The position numbers were made by a program, and so were the translations under genes. DNA of 51,762 bases, from contig RECE01000128.1 in assembly GCA_007694165.1 (NCBI GenBank), positions 1-51,762 of the forward strand, in the 5' to 3' direction. Below are positions 50,250 through 51,762 of the stretch, piece after piece. The stretch is from Bacteroidota bacterium. GTDB taxonomy: Bacteria; Bacteroidota; Bacteroidia; Bacteroidales; UBA7960. Position 1 is the stretch's first letter, and each line of letters opens with the position of its first letter. The notes under the pieces are model-generated. The model saw only the letters and a program-made list of their open reading frames with translations. It was not told where the DNA came from and did no database searches.

Positions 50250-51739
50250 AAAAAGGATTATTTTTACTTCTTGCCCTGGCATTTGTTTCCTGCCAGCTAT
50301 CCCTGGAGTCGCCTACCCTTTTGAGAGCATTCAACCAACCCGCATCTTCAGATGAGGTCATAAGGTTTAGTCAGCGAGCTGCTTCATCTTCAGATGTTCT
50401 CTCCATCGAAACTTTCGGAAAAAGCGAATCAGGTATACCCCTGGTGGCCATCAAAGCCTCTGCTCCTGTTCATAACAACGAAAACCCACTTCGGGTATTG
50501 ATTTTCGCCCAACAACACGGCAACGAGCAAAGCGGAAAAGAAGCAGCTCTTTTACTCTTGAGCGACCTGGCCAAAGGAAAACACCATCACTGGCTCGAAA
50601 ATATGGAACTGTGGATTGTTCCCCAGCTCAATCCTGATGGTTCCGATGTAAATCAGCGTCGCAACGCTGGTGGTATCGACCTCAACCGTGACCATATCGT
50701 ACAACTTGCTCCCGAAACAAGAGCACTGCACGCTCTCTTTCGCCGTGAGATGCATCATGTAACCATCGACATTCATGAGTACCAGCCTTTCAGAGAGTCA
50801 TGGGAAGAATTTGGTGCCTACAAAACATTTGACGTTCAGTTAGGGGTACCTACCAACCCCAATGTAAGCACCGAAATCCGAAGCTTTGCTCTCGACCAGG
50901 CATTGCCGGTCGTAGAAGAACATCTCAACAGCAAAGGCTTCAGTTTCAATCATTACATTGTTGGACCGGTTCCTACGCAGGGCCGAACCCGTCACTCTAC
51001 TGTGGACTTTGATGATGGACGTCAGTCATTTGCCATACTGGGAACCATCGCTTTTATTTACGAAGGAATCAACGGAAGAGATGGCTTTGTTGAAAACCTG
51101 GAACGCAGAACTTACGGGCAATATGAAGCGCTGCTGGCCATGCTTGAGTTTCTGCACAGCAATAGTAAGAAAGCAACCATGATATCCGAAAATGCACGCC
51201 AACAACTTATCCACCAGCAACCCGGCGACAAAGTTGCCATCAGGCTTGAACATTTTCCCGATGGTAATCCCCTGTTGCTGCCGCTTTCGTCCGCCAGAAC
51301 CGGTGCAGACACCCTGGTTGTTGTGCAGAATTATCATCCCCTGGTAAAACCTACCCTGGAGGTGATAAGACCTCAGGCCTATCTTGTGCCACGAAATGAC
51401 AGCTTGCTGAAAGACTTCCTCCTTTTGCACAACATCAAGGTAACAGAAAGTTTTGAAATCATTGACAATCCGGTTACAGCCTATCACATTGATGAAATAA
51501 AAATGAGCGAAGATGAAGAGCTGCCCAATCGTTTCCCTGAAATCACCCCAAAGCAGGCAGAACGACAAAATCTTACAGAAAACTACGTATACGTCACTGT
51601 ATCGCAGCTTCACAGCAATTTCCTGGTGAGCCTTTTCGAACCACAATCAATGCTCGGCCTGGCGCAGCGACCCGGTTTTGAATACCTGCTGGAAGAGGGA
51701 ACGATATTCCCGGTATTAAGGGTAGAGAGCAGAGAGTAA
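50240..51739 (+). CDS. M14-family zinc carboxypeptidase, lipoprotein
   Basis: This 499-residue protein has a lipoprotein signal (MQVKKGLFLLLALAFVS, Cys18), then an M14 peptidase domain: zinc ligands His93 and Glu96 (QQHGNEQSG) and His179 (TIDIHEY), the substrate-binding QRRNAGGIDLNRDH, and a conserved GxxxHSTVDFDDGRQSFAIL stretch downstream with IYEGINGRDGF, the likely catalytic glutamate region. A C-terminal beta-rich domain of about 180 residues follows. It would trim peptides or peptidoglycan stem peptides in the periplasm. It overlaps miaA by 10 bp. The stop is 23 bp before the window ends. Confidence 0.88.
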   Translation: MQVKKGLFLLLALAFVSCQLSLESPTLLRAFNQPASSDEVIRFSQRAASSSDVLSIETFGKSESGIPLVAIKASAPVHNNENPLRVLIFAQQHGNEQSGKEAALLLLSDLAKGKHHHWLENMELWIVPQLNPDGSDVNQRRNAGGIDLNRDHIVQLAPETRALHALFRREMHHVTIDIHEYQPFRESWEEFGAYKTFDVQLGVPTNPNVSTEIRSFALDQALPVVEEHLNSKGFSFNHYIVGPVPTQGRTRHSTVDFDDGRQSFAILGTIAFIYEGINGRDGFVENLERRTYGQYEALLAMLEFLHSNSKKATMISENARQQLIHQQPGDKVAIRLEHFPDGNPLLLPLSSARTGADTLVVVQNYHPLVKPTLEVIRPQAYLVPRNDSLLKDFLLLHNIKVTESFEIIDNPVTAYHIDEIKMSEDEELPNRFPEITPKQAERQNLTENYVYVTVSQLHSNFLVSLFEPQSMLGLAQRPGFEYLLEEGTIFPVLRVESRE

Positions 51740-51762
51740 GGCACTGCCCACAACTCCGATAG

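Noticed and set aside
51026-51646. 206-codon open frame on the minus strand inside the M14 peptidase
   Set aside because: Antisense to an intact reading frame, with no recognisable features.
1-51762. tRNA, rRNA, CRISPR array or complete insertion sequence
   Set aside because: I looked for tRNA-like cloverleaf sequences with CCA ends, regularly spaced repeats and transposase motifs in all gaps and found none.

Overview
The window reads as ordinary chromosome of a Bacteroidota bacterium, most likely in the Bacteroidales/Marinilabiliales part of the phylum. Evidence: TamL- and LptD-type outer-membrane assembly proteins, a FISUMP-domain lipoprotein, DUF3822, DUF2807 and DUF4168 proteins, the gene order rsfS-ftsH-LUD-DUF2007-cdsA-psd, the pair pyrE-SRPBCC next to birA, lipoproteins and beta-barrels throughout, no recognisable Shine-Dalgarno sequences, and promoters of the Bacteroidota form TTG-N20-TAnnTTTG (four very good copies, at 1229-1259 minus, 15930-15960, 35352-35382 and 46564-46594). 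I see no rRNA, tRNA, CRISPR array, prophage or complete insertion sequence.

Region 1-1.3 kb (minus): a FISUMP lipoprotein followed by a BlaI/MecI-type repressor that runs off the window edge. Their shared promoter carries two perfect ACTAA-N4-TTAGT palindromes 20 bp apart, one filling the space between the -33 and -7 boxes; this looks like an autoregulated BlaI circuit. Region 1.4-6.4 kb (plus): an ADP-forming acyl-CoA synthetase, a 117-bp MITE-like insertion exactly at its stop codon, a sodium/solute symporter and an outer-membrane barrel gene overlapping the symporter, closed by a strong terminator. Region 6.5-10.4 kb (plus): a dmsABC-type molybdoenzyme operon (Tat-exported catalytic subunit, four-cluster ferredoxin, membrane anchor). 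A 0.5-kb non-coding stretch with two related REP-like hairpins and a terminator follows. Region 10.9-15.7 kb (minus): a secreted DUF4168 protein, a RecD/Dda-like helicase and TamL. Region 16.0-19.6 kb (plus): an ABC transporter with its YtrA-type GntR regulator and a DUF2807 protein, then a YjjG-like HAD phosphatase.

Region 19.6-25.0 kb (minus): phospholipid synthesis and housekeeping genes (psd, cdsA, DUF2007, LUD protein, ftsH, rsfS). Region 25.3-32.2 kb: birA (plus), pyrE and an SRPBCC protein (minus), a Nudix protein (plus), then a minus-strand group with a TlpA-like thioredoxin, coaD, rsmD, DUF3822 and a membrane-anchored protein. Region 32.6-39.4 kb: lptD (minus) divergent from an amidase-Mce/MlaD-PBP4 group (plus), all cell-envelope functions. 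Region 39.5-48.1 kb: a LuxR-type regulator whose receiver domain lacks the phosphoacceptor aspartate, then a tight three-gene set (beta-barrel, TIG/kelch lipoprotein, beta-barrel), typA, and a barrel paralogous to the third member of that set. Region 48.1-51.7 kb: a family-2 glycosyltransferase, miaA and a lipoprotein zinc carboxypeptidase, each overlapping the next.

The items I consider least routine are the BlaI-FISUMP control region, the uncharacterised barrel/kelch-lipoprotein/barrel operon, the Asn-substituted response regulator and the MITE-like insertion. All functional assignments come from reading the sequence and from family knowledge; no database search was run.
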